From Arion vulgaris (taxonomy: Eukaryota; Mollusca; Gastropoda; Stylommatophora; Arionidae): a DNA stretch of 64,000 bases. The DNA is taken from NCBI GenBank assembly GCA_020796225.1, contig CM036754.1, forward strand, positions 69,153,940 through 69,217,939, read 5' to 3'. The notes beneath the pieces are model-generated. The model did no database searches, had not been told where the DNA came from, and saw nothing but the letters and a program-made list of their open reading frames with translations. Of the stretch, positions 63,190 through 64,000 are shown in pieces (within the stretch, counting starts at the first letter, position 1; the number at the start of each line of letters is the position of its first letter). Position numbers and translations under genes: made by a program.

Positions 63190-64000
63190 AGGTCATATAT
63201 GTGGGTGTTCTGTATTTTCATTTTCTCTGTGCCTCAACGGTACGATGATTATCAGCTATGCGGGTTCCTCTTGTCTTGTTACAGCGCCACATTTGGAGAT
63301 CTTGCACAAGGGATTCCCAGCACGTATTGTCTATATCGAAGCATTTCAGAGACACTTTAAGAGTGTCTTTAAAGCGTTTTTCTGTCCACCAGCAAAACGT
63401 CTGCCTCCTTCAAGTTTGCCATACATCAACTGTATTGAGATGCGTTTATCAGGCAACGTGACCGGCCCATCTCAGTTGGGTCTTCTGCAACAGGATATTG
63501 ACGCTTGGGATCTTTGCTCTTGTAAGGACTTCCTTATCTGGAATTTTGTCCTACCAGTTTAATTTTAGTATTCTGTGTAGACGGCTTGTGTGAAAGTGGT
63601 TTAATTTTCTTGCGTGTCTGCTATACACTGTCCATGTCTCGCTTGCGTACAGCAGCGTGGTTAGCACTATGGCCTCGTAAACTTTCAGCTTTGTGGCTAC
63701 GCTTATCCCCTTCCGCTCCCACACAGTGACACGTAGCCTTCCGAACGCAGCACTGGCTTTGGATCTCCTGTTGTTGACCTCAGAATCTATATTTGTCAAT
63801 ATGGATATGATGCTGCCAAGATAGACAAAGTTGTCGGCTGGCAGGAGACGCTGGTGTTTAATGTTGATGACTGGATCGTAGTGGTGCTCTCTAGGGGCGG
63901 GCTGAAACATGACCTCTGTTTTTTTGGTGTTAATGGTAAAGCCAAACATATCACAGGCCATTGAGAGCTGAATTTCTTCCTCACAGTTGGTAGCGAGGGC
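63190..64000 (-). pseudogene. LINE reverse transcriptase C-terminal half, running off the window edge
   Basis: From 64000 down: CDMFGFTINTKKTEVMFQPA, NFVYLGSIISILTNIDSEVN, NRRSKASAAFGRLR, KLKVYEAIVLTTLLYASETW and HTSRLHRILKLNW. It continues in broken frames with KTQLRWAGHVTRLPDKRISI, QLMYGKLEGGRR, FKDTLKVSLK and CWESLVQDLQMWRC. This is the classical RT palm-to-C-terminus of an animal LINE. The palm (catalytic FADD/YADD) should lie just beyond 64000. Open for over 130 codons at the right edge, so it may be a younger copy than most here. Confidence 0.93.

Overview
The window is animal nuclear DNA: intron-bearing, AT-rich and dominated by repeats. The mix of non-LTR retrotransposon C-terminal domains, tRNA-like SINEs, (GAA)n-tailed retroposons and very dense minisatellites most resembles what I recall from gastropod molluscs such as sacoglossan sea slugs. 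That placement is inference from repeat style, not a species call. There are no bacterial operons, ribosomal genes or CRISPR arrays.

Only one convincing cellular gene is visible. At 48828-50860 (+) there is a 430-codon ORF of unknown function, followed in another frame by a 237-codon ORF whose second half is the start of an LHFPL-type tetraspan membrane protein. The second ORF ends at a consensus splice donor (50861). I could not find the remaining LHFPL exons, so 50861-64000 is probably first-intron sequence with the rest of the gene beyond the window. The two ORFs overlap as open reading (50089-50120), so they may be one protein separated by a +1 shift.

Everything else I can support is repeats. 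(1) Minisatellites, roughly 11 kb in total, with unit lengths of 28, 30, 36, 21, 21, 36, 19, 39, 50, 32, 44, 33, 33, 54, 23, 43 and 45 bp. They occur mainly at 0.1-1.5, 18-20.7, 22.4-23.6, 25-26.1, 27.7-28.4, 42.6-44.2, 46.4-47.3, 52-53.7 and 56.6-59.2 kb. Most long apparent proteins in the window are translations of these arrays. (2) More than 25 LINE fragments, nearly all reverse-transcriptase or RNase H C-termini. The largest is the RT core at 8285-10085 (-), with another running off the right edge. (3) Retroposon families, named here A, B, C, D and I (plus minor ones). Many have target-site duplications (TSDs), 5' truncations and GAA or poly(A) tails. (4) DNA transposons: a decayed mariner (4979-6284), a second mariner 3' end, hAT-like elements with 8-bp TSDs, and Tc1/mariner-like MITEs, one of which is a near-perfect hairpin.

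The elements interact. SINEs and MITEs sit inside or at the edges of many tandem arrays. Some arrays are visibly derived from the 3' end or interior of retroelements. Three arrays carry higher-order duplications of about 460-515 bp. Retroposons are nested up to three deep near 54.6-55.2 kb. The window reads as an intron/intergenic landscape where retroposition and tandem expansion feed each other around one tetraspan gene.
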